NCBI GenBank assembly: GCA_951394405.1
Contig: OX596339.1
Coordinates: 1,426,001 to 1,490,000, forward strand
Length of the DNA stretch: 64,000 nt
Reading direction: 5' to 3'
From: Coprinellus micaceus
Taxonomy: Eukaryota > Basidiomycota > Agaricomycetes > Agaricales > Psathyrellaceae
Of the stretch, positions 45,792-56,002 are shown piece by piece (positions within the stretch are counted from its first letter, which is position 1; each line of letters opens with the position of its first letter). Both the position numbers and the translations under genes were made by a program. The notes beneath the pieces are model-generated. The model saw nothing but the letters and a program-made list of their open reading frames with translations, was not told the DNA's origin and made no database searches.

Positions 45792-47452
45792 ATGATTCCT
45801 CTGAGCCCTCGTTTCGCGTGGCTTGTTACGATATTGGTTGCAGGAGCGGACCAATCATGGGGACGGTCTGCTCCAAGCGCTGTGGTCACGGCACCTTCCG
45901 CTTCAAACCCTAATGGACTGCACTCCAAGTTGGCCTCGCATGGCAAACTTTACTTTGTAAGTTCAATGCTGAGAAGCGTTTTGCTTTTCACTGATCACCT
46001 TTGGCAGGGGACTGCTGTGGACCCCGCCGTTCTGAAAACCCAGAGTTGGTCTATACTTTACGGCCACCTTTTAGTAGCTGAAGGATGGTCTTCTGCGCTT
46101 TGTAGAGGCCGCTGACATTGCGCTTGCTGAATTCGGCACGGTTACCCCTGAAAACAGTATGAAGTGGGACGCTACAGAACGTGGGTGATTGCTCTCCGTC
46201 CGAACCTTAGCAATGAACTTGAAGACGGTACCCCGTAGCATCCCGTGGCCAGTTTAGCTTTGCACAATCCGACATCTTGATAGAATGGGCGGTGGGGAAT
46301 GGGAAGCTAGTTCGAGGCCATACGCTTGGTGAGTGTAGCGCTATTTTGAAAGAGTTGTCTTGACGTTACGGTGGATTACTTGCCGCAGTTTGGCATTCTC
46401 AGCTTCCGTCATGGGTGACGCAAATTACAGACAAGTCCGCCTTGGTGTGTTGGTCGGTTCCTATCTTACGGCGTTGGCTAGAACGCATGGTGTAGACCGA
46501 AGTGATTGAAACTCACATTGCCACGGTTGCTGGTCGATACAAATCCAAAGTCTACTGTGAGTCCCTGGTACGTGGGTCGTACTGTACAAAACTGATGATA
46601 CTTCAGCGGTATGATGTTTAATCCTTTCTTCCACGCAGTGCTCATTCAGCGCTTCCCACCCGCAGTGGGATGTCTGCAAGTGGGGTTCCCTCTCACCTAG
46701 CTCTAAGCATATCGCATTAAAAGTCTTGTAGCGAAGTCCTCACGGAAAGCGGCTCTCTGAGAAACAGCGTATTCTTCAATGTTCTTGGTGAAGTACATGA
46801 GCTCCGTTGCGCACACCTTAACTTGGTACTAAATCCGTGCCCTAGGATTTCATCGTCGTGTCGTTCCAATCGGCTCGTAAAGCCGACCCAGACGCGGTGT
46901 AAGCCTTTGCCTTTGCTTTACCCAGACTGCCATTACCCATCAGCTCTCAGACTATACATTAAAGAATACAATATCGAGTCGGACAACCAGAAGCTTCGAG
47001 GACTAGTGGAATTGGTGGCCAGAATCAACACGGCTCACCCTGGGACCATCGACGCCATTGGCTTCCAGTCGCACCTTCCGGTCAGATCTTTCACGCTCAT
47101 ATATTGAAATCCGGGCTCAAAATATCTCAGACTGGGGGTTCTAGTGGTCTCGAGATAGCATTGGGTATCGCCGCAGCTGCCCCAGTGAAAGAGCTAGCTA
47201 TCACAGAAGTGGACGTAGCGAATGCGAACGCAACTGACTACGTCAATGTGATTAGAGCTTGTCTTTCGGAGCCCAAATGTATCAGCGTCTCTGTCTGGGG
47301 GATCTCTGACGTATGTTTCAAGTCCTCCTCCGCCCATTGCCAGTAACTGATGTTCCTCCACGGCTGACCAGCGGGGACGAGTCCCTTTGCGACTCTGGGA
47401 CAGCTCGTACAGGCCCAGGCCGGCGTACGACGCGATTATTGACTTTCTCTGA
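45792..47452 (+). CDS. GH10 endo-beta-1,4-xylanase
   Basis: Thirteen exons: 45792-45956, 46008-46044, 46106-46180, 46239-46328, 46389-46444, 46496-46556, 46607-46608, 46666-46679, 46732-46792, 46846-46898, 46951-47080, 47131-47310, 47372-47452, giving 334 aa, a normal GH10 length. Secreted GH10 enzymes cut the xylan backbone of plant cell walls with retention. A signal peptide (MIPLSPRFAWLVTILVAG) is followed by KLYFGTAVD, FGTVTPENSMKWDATEP, RGHTLVWHSQLPSW, and the acid/base motif WDVCNEVLTESGSLRNSVF (catalytic Glu in NE). Then come LYIKEYNIESDNQKL, AIGFQSHL and the nucleophile motif AITEVDVAN. No carbohydrate-binding module is present. The model needs a 2-nt and a 14-nt exon around the catalytic motif; with them the whole frame closes exactly. 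An alternative donor at 46568 would insert CESL instead of Ser before WDV. Expression should be checked before calling it functional. Confidence 0.78.
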
Positions 47453-47900
47453 CGTGTTCCCAGTCGTCTAGCCTGTTTCCCTGGTTAGTAAATGAGAGTT
47501 TTGCTTTGGCTGGCCTTGGACCAACAGGGACCCACTTGACTATCGGAATGTTGCGTCCACGCGGGTTCGCACCAAAAGCGGTTGCTGGTAAGTCGGGCCT
47601 CCAACAGACTTTCCGTTGATGACCCTCTGCCGACCCCGTGGACTACACTTCGTGAACTCGTGGCCAGAGCCTTCGTCGTGTCTTCCCAAAGATAAAATTG
47701 CCAGGAAGACGATAGCTACACAGCATTCGAGTCATTGAATTGTGCCTCGTGCAGGATTACCGTCAATGATAAGACGGATGAAGCCTGTTAAGCTCCCGTT
47801 CTCGCAGGCTTTACAAGGTTACATCATGGCATGCACGCCTTGGGGCGTAGGTAGGATGGGCCTTTCATAAAAAGCCTCCTCTGGGCCTGGCACTACCACA
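47453..47900. other. Intergenic between GH10 and the caspase-like gene
   Basis: No coding exon recognised. A TATA-like CATAAAAAGC (47867-47876) lies about 30 bp before the proposed start of the caspase-like gene. Confidence 0.45.
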
Positions 47901-50552
47901 ATGTCATCACCCTCGTCGTTTACGTCCCTCTCATCTCTGCTCTGGGACTGGAAAAAGGATGTGTAAGTTCGCATTTCCCATATTCCGCCTTTCCTCGAGA
48001 TCTAGCCTCTCAATAATATTTCAGACGTCTGAACCTATCAATGTAAGTCCAATATCCGTTGACCCAGAGCTAGTTGTTGCTCATATAGAACGATAGCGAA
48101 CCCGGGAGTGGATGGATCGCACCAGACATCGACGCCTCTACCCCGTCCAAGGCTCGACGTAGATGGCCAATTTTTGATAGGCTGCGGTACGAGCATTCTC
48201 TCGCTTCGTTGTATTTTATGCCAAGCTGATTCTCTGACTCATTGTAGGCTATCTTTCTGGCGCAACTCGTTCGTCGACTCTAGACGAAACACGGTGATTG
48301 AATCCAGTGAAGAGTCTCCGGTGCAGCTACCCGAAAGGTTAGCTTGTCTCGCAAGATACCTCTCTCATCCAATTAACTCAGGCCTGTGCTCCAGCTGGTT
48401 CAATGGACAGGACCCCCGCCCCATTTTTGCTGTCGTCATTGGAATTGACAGGTATCCCAACCTGCCTCACCTCCACGGCGCCGTGAACGATGCAAACGCC
48501 TTCTCGACGTACGTCAAGTCAGATCTGAACGTCCCAGCGGAGAGGGTCGTCAACCTGCGAAACGAGCAAGCGACACGGGCTGGAATTCTCAGGACATTCC
48601 ATTCCCTTCGGCTAAAGAACCAGCACCAACCGCGGAAAGGGGATTCAATTATCCTCTACTACGCAGGATACGCGGGTCCGCAGGAAACGAGCATAAGTGG
48701 GATCCAGTCGGTCGTTCCGTGGGATTACAATGGCTCCCCGGACAACACGATCCCTGCTGTTACATCCCTTGAGCTTATTGCACAGCTGATGGAAATAAAA
48801 CGCACCAAAGGTGATCACATCGTAGGCGCATTGTTCTCGTCACCGTCTGTGGGCCAACCATACTGACTCTCCTTCTAGACTTTCATTTTCGACAGCGGGG
48901 GAAGCTCAAGACATGTCCACCACGACCCAACCGGAGCCGTTTCATCTCGAGTCGCGGCGCTAGCGGCAGGCGCCGCAGACATAAGTTCCCCACTGTCGCA
49001 GCAGGACGTTGTTTCGGGCAACCTCTTCATTGTTTCCGCTTGCTCATCAGGAGAGGCGGCGAGAGAGGTCCACGGTCGTGGATTGTTCACAACCGCTTTA
49101 ATCAAGCTGTTGAAACAGGAAGGCTCAACGAACATGAATCGCGCCAACCTTCTGGCCCGATTACCTCAAATCACAGGGTGAGGTTGCCTCGTTGTTTTCA
49201 ATTGTATCCTGAATCTGACCACGGCCCCTGTTTCGCAGCCAGACACCGAGTGCATACGTCGAGATTACAGACTGTCCGATGTTCGACACGGGGTTAGTGC
49301 CTCCAGAGCATGTTGCCTACCCCATCGTCGAAGACAAGCTACAGTACACCGTACACGCCGGTTCCCTTGCGGGTGTCTCCCCAGGATCGCGCTTCTTCGT
49401 GTATCGCGCCAGGTCGAGGCTCACCAAGAAGAAGCCTAAGGTCTTCGTAGCCGATCGCATATCGCTGTTTACGACGACCTTGAGGCCCTTCTTCCATTCC
49501 GAAGCACCCCACAAACCACTCTTGAAGCTACCTGCAGCTATTCCGTATGGGTCGGGGCAGAGGCACGACCTCGTTGTTCACGTTCCCCTGAAAGACGCCC
49601 TGACGCCGCTGTATCAAGTAATCCTCAAGCTGATACATAGCCTCCCAGCTCCCCATTCCTACCTTTTCCTGTTTACCGAGGATCTGGCCAAGGCGGATTT
49701 ATCCGTGGACGTCTCCACGAACGAAGCAGAGCCCAAGTCTCTCCGAGTTACCGTCCTCGATGAGCGCGTTGCAGCCCACGGCTATAACCAAATTCCAACC
49801 CGAATTCCACTGCTCAATGATGATATTGAAGGCTTCTTCTTGAAAGCTGCACACTTCTACCGCCATCTGAATCGGTCCAAGCCCAACGATTCCGTTGGAC
49901 GTGATGTGTCCATCGAGATGGTGAAGCTCGAGATCTCTGGCTCACGAGACCGCAAGCGACGGCGAAGGCGTCAGGACGCACCCAATATTCTCACTCATGG
50001 TGTAGCAGATGTTCTCATTCACTCTCATGCAGGCAACGACTACGGTTTCAAGATTTCCAACAACACCGACAAGAACCTTTATCCTCATATCCTATATTTT
50101 GACAACAGCGACCTCAGTATCGGCGAGTATTTCGGGCTGCTTCTCAATTTGTACTCGATCGCTAACTCTCACATATTTCTGCAGTCGATTACTACCCCCA
50201 CGGCCAAGATGTCGCTCCTGTTGCGAACAAGGGGGGTGTTCTGACCATCGGGTACGACAACCCAAGTACAGCAGCCTTCACGTACTTCGTACCCGCGGGA
50301 CAAGATATGGACGCCGGCTTTGTCAAGGTGCTCCTCTCAACGACGCCCTTGGACTTGCGCTCCATTGTTCAGCCTGTCCCTTCTCAGGAAGGAGCTGCTC
50401 ACGAGTCGAAGCAGGTGGGGTGGGGAAGTAGAGAGGGCACAACAGGATGTGAACGGAGCGAGCCCCAGAACATCGAGAAGGAAATGGCTGGGCTATGGGG
50501 TACTGTAATGTTCTGTGCCATTCAAAGGCGAACCGGTTCGAAGGTTGCCTAG
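47901..50552 (+). CDS. Caspase-domain (C14) protein, predicted catalytically inactive
   Basis: Model exons 47901-47960, 48025-48042, 48089-48186, 48248-48821, 48879-49177, 49239-50116 and 50185-50552 give 764 aa. The caspase fold begins at IFAVVIGIDRYPNL, then LHGAVNDANAFSTYV and GDSIILYYAGYAG. The position of the catalytic His (normally YxGHG) is Tyr200. The strand that should end DCCHSG/DSCHSG reads TFIFDSGGSS, so the catalytic Cys is Gly257. Later strands (GNLFIVSACSSGEAARE, GLFTTALIKLLKQ) keep the fold. The C-terminal half (HILYFDNSDL, GGVLTIGYDN, FTYFVPAGQDMDAGFVKVLLST) matches the common extension of Agaricomycete caspase-domain proteins. It is likely a non-proteolytic pseudo-caspase, perhaps regulatory. 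The first three exons rest on splice phase only and could be wrong; the core is solid. Confidence 0.8.
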
Positions 50553-50756
50553 TTCTCGATATGTCGTTGACTCTACTCTGTTACATAGCTCCGCCCTTAC
50601 AGGAACACGCCCACCTCATATTTAAAACTATCGACTCTGATGAACATAGGCCTAGGTTACATATGACGTCGATGAATGGTCTACATAGGAAGGCAAAGTT
50701 GTCGAAGCATGATAAAAAATATTGAGAGTCAAGTCCCTAACGCGATTCGCTTATCG

Positions 50757-53177
50757 TCACGAAGCTGCAGGAGAAGCTGTGAATCCCGCCCTGGGTGTAG
50801 GAGACGACGGTGGCGATGGGATCGAGCCGGCAGTGGCATAGAAGTGTTCGTGGCTGTTGAAGCCCCCGGGTACGACCTGCACTGGTACATACTGGAAAAG
50901 CTGAGGCTGCTGCTGCTGTTGGGGTGTGGTCGTTGGTACAGCAGCTGCGGGAGGTGATGGCGGGGTGCCTTGGAAGTATAGCGGAGGGAAACCCATGGTC
51001 TGGTATGGCGCGTAACCACCAGGGTACGTCGGCCTGCGCGAACTACTGTGACCCCGAGTTCGTGGACCTCTCGGTAACGATTTGGAGGACGAACGGTGCC
51101 GAGGCTGAGCAGCGGGGACCGGCATTGGGGCTGCAATAACCTGCACTGGGATGTGCTGCTGGGCTGCGCCGGGGGTTGTTGGCGGAGTTGAGGGCATTAA
51201 TATGCCAGGTGTTCCAGGCATACCTGGAGCCATGGCAGCGTAGCCCGGATATGTGTACGGATAAGCGGGGTATGGGTATGGATAGACAGGCGGAAGCATG
51301 GGGCTGTCGTGCTGGCCGACGGTGGGCTCTTCGATAGTCGACATGCTTCGGCGCCTTCGGTGGTGATGCCTGTGTCGGTGTCGACGATGACCGGAAGAAT
51401 GTCCTCCACTCTTGTCGCGTCTAGAGTCGCTCCCAGTCGTATGCCTCCTTCCAGTCTTACCCGACCGAGGTGATGTTGGTATCGAGGACACCATGCTCGT
51501 CTCCATGCTCGTTCGTTGTGTGATATCTGGTATCGACATCGTACCGCTGCTGAAAAGGTCGAGCTCTTGGCTCTTCCGGCCTGACCTAGACAGTCGGCGA
51601 TACCAAGACGACATCGGCTTCTTGAATATACCCTTGGACTTGCTCCTGCCTTGCGGAGTCGCACCAGGACGGTAGTCGACCGTCACTCGTCCGTGAGATA
51701 CCCATGGGAGATGGTACAGGGTCTTGAAGAACCTCTCCACCGGTGTAAGCCTCTGCGAGGCGAACGAAGGGTTATAGCACGACGAATCCGTTGTCCTCGA
51801 CCACGGCGACCCAGGGAAGCTAGACATCTTCCTATAGTCAGCTGTTGGGGGCATCTGCGCCGTTGCAGGGCTTGTTACAGTATCCTCGCCCGTCTGTGGG
51901 CCCTGGGAGGCTGGAACCTGTGATGCTGGGGCTTGAGCTCCTGTGGGTGGCTCGCTTAGCCGGATAGGGGTCTGGATTGTTATCGTAGACTGGCGTGGAG
52001 GTCCTCCGGAGGTCCGGGGAGTGCGAGATGGAACTCGTTGTAGGCCTGGATCCGACATGGGCACGCCAGAGTGCGTACCCGCCGCCGAATCGCTGTATAC
52101 CATGACGGTCGTGCGTTCGGCGTTGTTGGGCGACATCGTGGGGTCAGGGTGGACGACTTGAACATATTGTGGTTGTGGGCCGTCGCGAACTTGGGTTTGG
52201 CCTGAGCGGTGCGAGTATTGGGATTCATGGTGGGATTGGTACGAATCATGGTGTGAGTCGTGCGAGATCTCGTCGGAAGGAGGGCTTATGATGAAAGAAG
52301 GCGTCAATTCCCTCCTGGTGGGACCTGCCATGAGCGACGGCGGTAGGTTGCGGTCAGGCGGTGCGATGCGGTCTAGCGGGATCGCTGTACCATCAGAACC
52401 TGGGGACCGTACAACATTCGGAATAGGGCTGGCTCCCGCAAACGCCGTCTGGATGTCTGGGACGTACTCCGCACCTCCATAAGAAGGGCTCCCCGGATTG
52501 GAACGGTATTCGGGCAATGTGTTCCCCCTTCCCTGCCCATTTGCCCCTTCGCTCTCCTCAAGCGTACCTCGACGGACGGGCCGCCCTTTCTCATCCCTCG
52601 TACCGTACCCTATCTTCTTCGGCAACCGCTTGAAACCCTTGAAAAACCCTCCGACAAACGAACGCTTCTTCTCTGCAGGTGGAGACGGTGTCGATGCAAC
52701 AACAGGGATGATCGGCTCTGAGGTACTTGGAGATCCTAAAACTTGCCTCCAATTGCTAGGCCCAGCGTGGGGGAAGAAGTTAAATCGGCCGTGCTGCTGC
52801 TGATAGTGTTCCGGGTACTCGTATTGGCCAGAGGCATCGGCGGGGTCGATGTTCATGTACTCTGGCTCCTCATCCACCTCCTCGATAGGGTCGGCATAGG
52901 ACGGGTGGTGCGTAAAGGGCCGTTCACTGACGGGATGAGGCGGGAGAGGCCGAGGTGCGTTCAGGGGCGGTGTCGGGTCCTCGAATGTGTGGTCCAATGG
53001 GGGGTACGGCTGGGACTGCACCCACGAGTGCGTGCTCGGAGTCGCATGGCTATAGTGAGAGTTATGTGAATACGAGTGCTCGAAGTTTGAATCCTGGGGC
53101 CAATGCCCCGGAGGGTCTTGGTGTTGGAGTCCCGAGTAGCGCCCCAGATGTGAGGGATAGTGGTTGTATTCTGCCAT
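50757..53177 (-). CDS. Large disordered Pro/Ser/His-rich protein, unrecognised
   Basis: Single exon, 806 aa, start at the ATG at 53177 (MAEYNHYPSHLGRYSG). Composition is low complexity throughout: a Tyr/His/Ser/Pro-rich N-terminus, an acidic patch (DPIEEVDEEPEYMNID), a short basic amphipathic block (RSFVGGFFKGFKRLPKKIGYG), and a second basic region with a His/Arg run (RRHRHRHHHRRRRS). Two short hydrophobic-aromatic islands are conserved-looking: RFNFFPHAGPSNW and ERFFKTLYHLPWVSHGRVTVDY. The tail has PYPAYPYTYPGY repeats and a short poly-Gln. No catalytic domain or membrane span is visible. FGGFFKGF-type basic blocks can bind lipids or septins, but no function can be assigned. A TATA-like element lies 47 bp upstream. 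Confidence 0.75.
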   Translation of the reverse strand: MAEYNHYPSHLGRYSGLQHQDPPGHWPQDSNFEHSYSHNSHYSHATPSTHSWVQSQPYPPLDHTFEDPTPPLNAPRPLPPHPVSERPFTHHPSYADPIEEVDEEPEYMNIDPADASGQYEYPEHYQQQHGRFNFFPHAGPSNWRQVLGSPSTSEPIIPVVASTPSPPAEKKRSFVGGFFKGFKRLPKKIGYGTRDEKGRPVRRGTLEESEGANGQGRGNTLPEYRSNPGSPSYGGAEYVPDIQTAFAGASPIPNVVRSPGSDGTAIPLDRIAPPDRNLPPSLMAGPTRRELTPSFIISPPSDEISHDSHHDSYQSHHESQYSHRSGQTQVRDGPQPQYVQVVHPDPTMSPNNAERTTVMVYSDSAAGTHSGVPMSDPGLQRVPSRTPRTSGGPPRQSTITIQTPIRLSEPPTGAQAPASQVPASQGPQTGEDTVTSPATAQMPPTADYRKMSSFPGSPWSRTTDSSCYNPSFASQRLTPVERFFKTLYHLPWVSHGRVTVDYRPGATPQGRSKSKGIFKKPMSSWYRRLSRSGRKSQELDLFSSGTMSIPDITQRTSMETSMVSSIPTSPRSGKTGRRHTTGSDSRRDKSGGHSSGHRRHRHRHHHRRRRSMSTIEEPTVGQHDSPMLPPVYPYPYPAYPYTYPGYAAMAPGMPGTPGILMPSTPPTTPGAAQQHIPVQVIAAPMPVPAAQPRHRSSSKSLPRGPRTRGHSSSRRPTYPGGYAPYQTMGFPPLYFQGTPPSPPAAAVPTTTPQQQQQPQLFQYVPVQVVPGGFNSHEHFYATAGSIPSPPSSPTPRAGFTASPAAS

Positions 53178-54457
53178 GGAGGAGGTGGGGAGTAAGGGGT
53201 TTGCAGGAAACCTCCCAATGGTGTATATAAGCACGGTTCAAAGTGCCAAATGAAAAGGCACTGCTCTAGAAGTGCAGATCCAGCGTGGGGCTGGGGTGGT
53301 GTGCGTCACACGCGCCCCGCAGGTGAATCGAGGCCACGCTCCCTTCGAGCCAATCGAAGGCCTCGTGTTCTGTGAAAGCCTCAGCCTTTTGCCTGATATG
53401 ATACCGTACCAATCAGTGTTCTGTTTTGCATTGCTTCAATGCATGCACGCACCTTGGGCTCGGTCGTGAAACGGGTCGGGAACATGGCTCGCTGGTTTTC
53501 CGGCAGCAAGGGCGTGGATTTCGGAACATTTAATGGCTTGGCCTCGAATATTTGTCCAGAATTTCCTGCTGTCGAGATATCCGGCCGCAGGTTCATTCAG
53601 CGATTGTCCTGATGAAGAGCTGCAGCCTCCGAGAATGAAGGGGTGTCGCGTGGGAGGCCCATATCGAGAGGTGTATCGCACATCAATGCATTTTTATTCC
53701 GAAAGTCCTTTGACAGCAGGGGACGTCGAGATAAAAGTGTATGTCGACTTGCGAGCTTCTCGCTGTCAAGATATCAAGCTGCGGGTTTGTTGAGCAATAT
53801 TCACAGAGCCACCCTGATGACCGGGTCATCCGTAGGGAAATTCAAATGGCTCCCTTCCATGAAGTTCTCGAGGCGTGGACAGAGGCGAAGAGGTGTTGCG
53901 AGTGAGATGAAAGACGAAGGAACCAGATTTCGACGCATATCGCGTCCAACTCAACTTCCCACGGCCTGGCACTGACACTGACGTCACTCATGCCTTGACA
54001 TTTGGCGCCCACACACTGACAGGGGTCGAGGCCTCCCCTGTCTTGGGGAAGCGCTCGTAGGAAGTCAATGGGCAGTAATAGACTCGGGAAGAAGCCAGCC
54101 TATGTATATCCAACACAGGACGAACTCAGGAAGGTGAAACACTCAGTCATCCTCGTTATGTCTGATGCCTCGCGGCGAACTCGAGGCCGCTGATCGTTGT
54201 GCGGGAGAATCTGATTAAGTCTCTACAGATACGAGTCCTTGGGTACCAGCCATGCACAGAGGTAGGGAAGAGGAGGAATAATGTTACATACATAGCAAGG
54301 GAGGGGTGGTGAGCGAAGGGGAAAGGTCGTGAAGCGTCGTGAACAGCACAGAAAGTAAAGATTCCAGAAGTACCGGTAGCGAATGCGGAAGATGATAAAG
54401 CTACAAATCCGAAGAAAAAGAATGCTATGATACAAAGAACGAATGTTGTTGTACAAA
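53178..54457. other. 1.3-kb intergenic region
   Basis: It contains the promoter of the disordered-protein gene and the 3' side of the VTT gene. Two loosely similar stretches (about 53567-53617 and 53757-53820), each starting CTGTC-AGATATC and ending CCTGATGA, suggest an old local duplication. No coding exon recognised. Confidence 0.5.
53224..53230 (-). promoter_or_regulatory. TATA-like element of the disordered-protein gene
   Basis: On the minus strand it reads CTTATATACAC, about 47 bp upstream of the ATG at 53177, a spacing similar to that of the GH10 gene. Confidence 0.45.
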
Positions 54458-55753
54458 TTAGAGTCGTACCCTTGACGAACTAGGTGAAGGGTCCAGGACG
54501 ATCAGGTTGCTGGTATCGCTCGTAACTTCTTCGCTGCTGCTCTTGACATCAATCAGAGGCCCGGATTCCAAGATCACGTCCGAGTCCCCTTCATCCGAGC
54601 TTTCCTCATCCGAGCTGTACGCCTGCTGCACGTTGTCCGAGGTCGCCAGGAGAGGTCGCTTCGTGGAGTATTTCGACACAGGTGGGGGTCCCACCGCCAA
54701 AATCCTGTCTTCTTCCTCCGCCTCGACCTCCTGCTCAAGTTCCTCCTCAGCCTCTTGCACATCTTCGACTTCCCGCCTGAACCAGTACCGCAACCCAACG
54801 GGGATCATCACCCCAACAACCACTGCTGCCAAACCAAAGAAGTTTCGCCAGCTGATCAACCGGAAATCTTCGGCACTCGTCATCTGGTCCAAGCCACCCC
54901 CAATCGTCGTATGGATCACCGACACTCCCAAAATACCAAGGGCAGTGCTGATCCAGAACGGCACGAGTCCGATGCCGACATGAGGGCAGACGACGTTCAC
55001 GACCCAGTGGGGAGGGAGAGGGGCGATGCGCAGGACGATGAGGAATGAGATCATGTTGTCTTTGTTGGCTTGGATCCGGTCGGACCATTTGTTCGTCAGG
55101 GCGGCCCAACGCGGGAGGGTGAGTAGGGCAGGGCCGAGCGCGGCGGAGATGAGGTAGCACAGCGAGGCGCCCGTGGCTACCAGGCAGCACGCCAGGGGGA
55201 GGGCACGGGCGACACCCCACACGGCGCCCCCGAGGATCGAAAGATACATGGAACCCGGGAGAGAGAATGCTTGCAGGAAGAGGTAGGTCGTTACATAGCA
55301 GATGAAGATGCGGTAGGGATAGATGTCGCGGTATTTTTTGAGCAGGAAGTTAAGATCTTGAAGCTGTTGGAAGGATTTTGGGATCGCAAGCAAGTGTCGA
55401 TCGTCCCTGCAACATCGTTAGAACAACTTCAGGCGGGACTCGGCTCCAACTTACGGTTCCAGAGTGGGCAGGGCCAGCCACAGCGTTCCCCCGAGGAACA
55501 GGGTGCTCACTGCGAATATACACGCCATCTTCAGGGTTGCATTGAAGATGATTCGCCCCGGCGACGAGGGCATACATGGTGAGCGCGGAAATGTGGCGCC
55601 ATAACTGGGTGTTTCTGGAGTCAAGAGTGAGGAGCGCTCTGAAGACTGGTCGTCGTCGGTATAGGGTCTGTTCATCGTGCTGAGTGAATAGGATGACCCG
55701 TTTGAATTCTGATAATGACGAGGTAGAAGTTCGCTGCGGGAGAACGTGGACAT
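54458..55753 (-). CDS. VTT-domain membrane protein, TVP38/TMEM64 family
   Basis: Minus-strand exons 55753-55455 and 55406-54458 (48-nt intron) give 415 aa; the start is the first ATG of the frame. After a Ser/Pro-rich cytosolic N-terminus come hydrophobic helices: MACIFAVSTLFLGGTLWLAL, IFICYVTTYLFLQAFSLPGSMYLSILGGAVWG (the SNARE-associated/VTT signature, with the FSLPGS and LGGAxxG re-entrant motif), ACCLVATGASLCYLISAALG, then FLIVLRIAPLPPHWVVNVVCPHVGI, and a last helix WRNFFGLAAVVVGVMIPVG. The C-terminal 100 residues are acidic with several Glu runs. VTT proteins (DedA superfamily) act as lipid scramblases in ER and Golgi; yeast Tvp38 sits in the Golgi. The closest animal relatives are TMEM41/TMEM64. 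The assignment to family is firm; location is inferred. Confidence 0.88.
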
Positions 55754-56002
55754 TCCGCAGAGGTAGAAGGGAGAGTCGGGCGGTGTTGAAGGTGGAGGTA
55801 GTTTGTCAGAGACCACGACAAAAGGGCACAGCTCGCCGGAGATTAGTCAGCCCCTAGCCTGGGGTCAGCCTGCCAAATACAGGCAAAGCGTGACTGCCCA
55901 TAACGTTGAGGGCTAAAAAAGTCTGCTCCTCATCGTGGACAGCGACGAGCTCACACAATCAGGCGCGACCCCAGCGCGGACAGGTGCCCGTAGGCACGGA
56001 AT
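55754..56002. promoter_or_regulatory. Bidirectional promoter region, 249 bp
   Basis: Separates the divergent VTT-domain and Zn2Cys6 genes. The plus-strand side contains the in-frame ORF of a possible upstream start at 55906/55935 in another frame, which is not supported. Confidence 0.5.

Noticed and set aside
46045..46105. Stop codon in the GH10 reading frame after GTAVDPAVLKTQ, suggesting a pseudogene
   Set aside because: A GTTGGT...GTAG intron of 61 nt removes the stop and restores the conserved FGTVTPENSMKWDATE block.
48345..48388. GTTAGC...CTCAG, a possible 44-nt intron in the caspase-like gene
   Set aside because: Removing it shifts the frame before the caspase core; reading through keeps one open frame.
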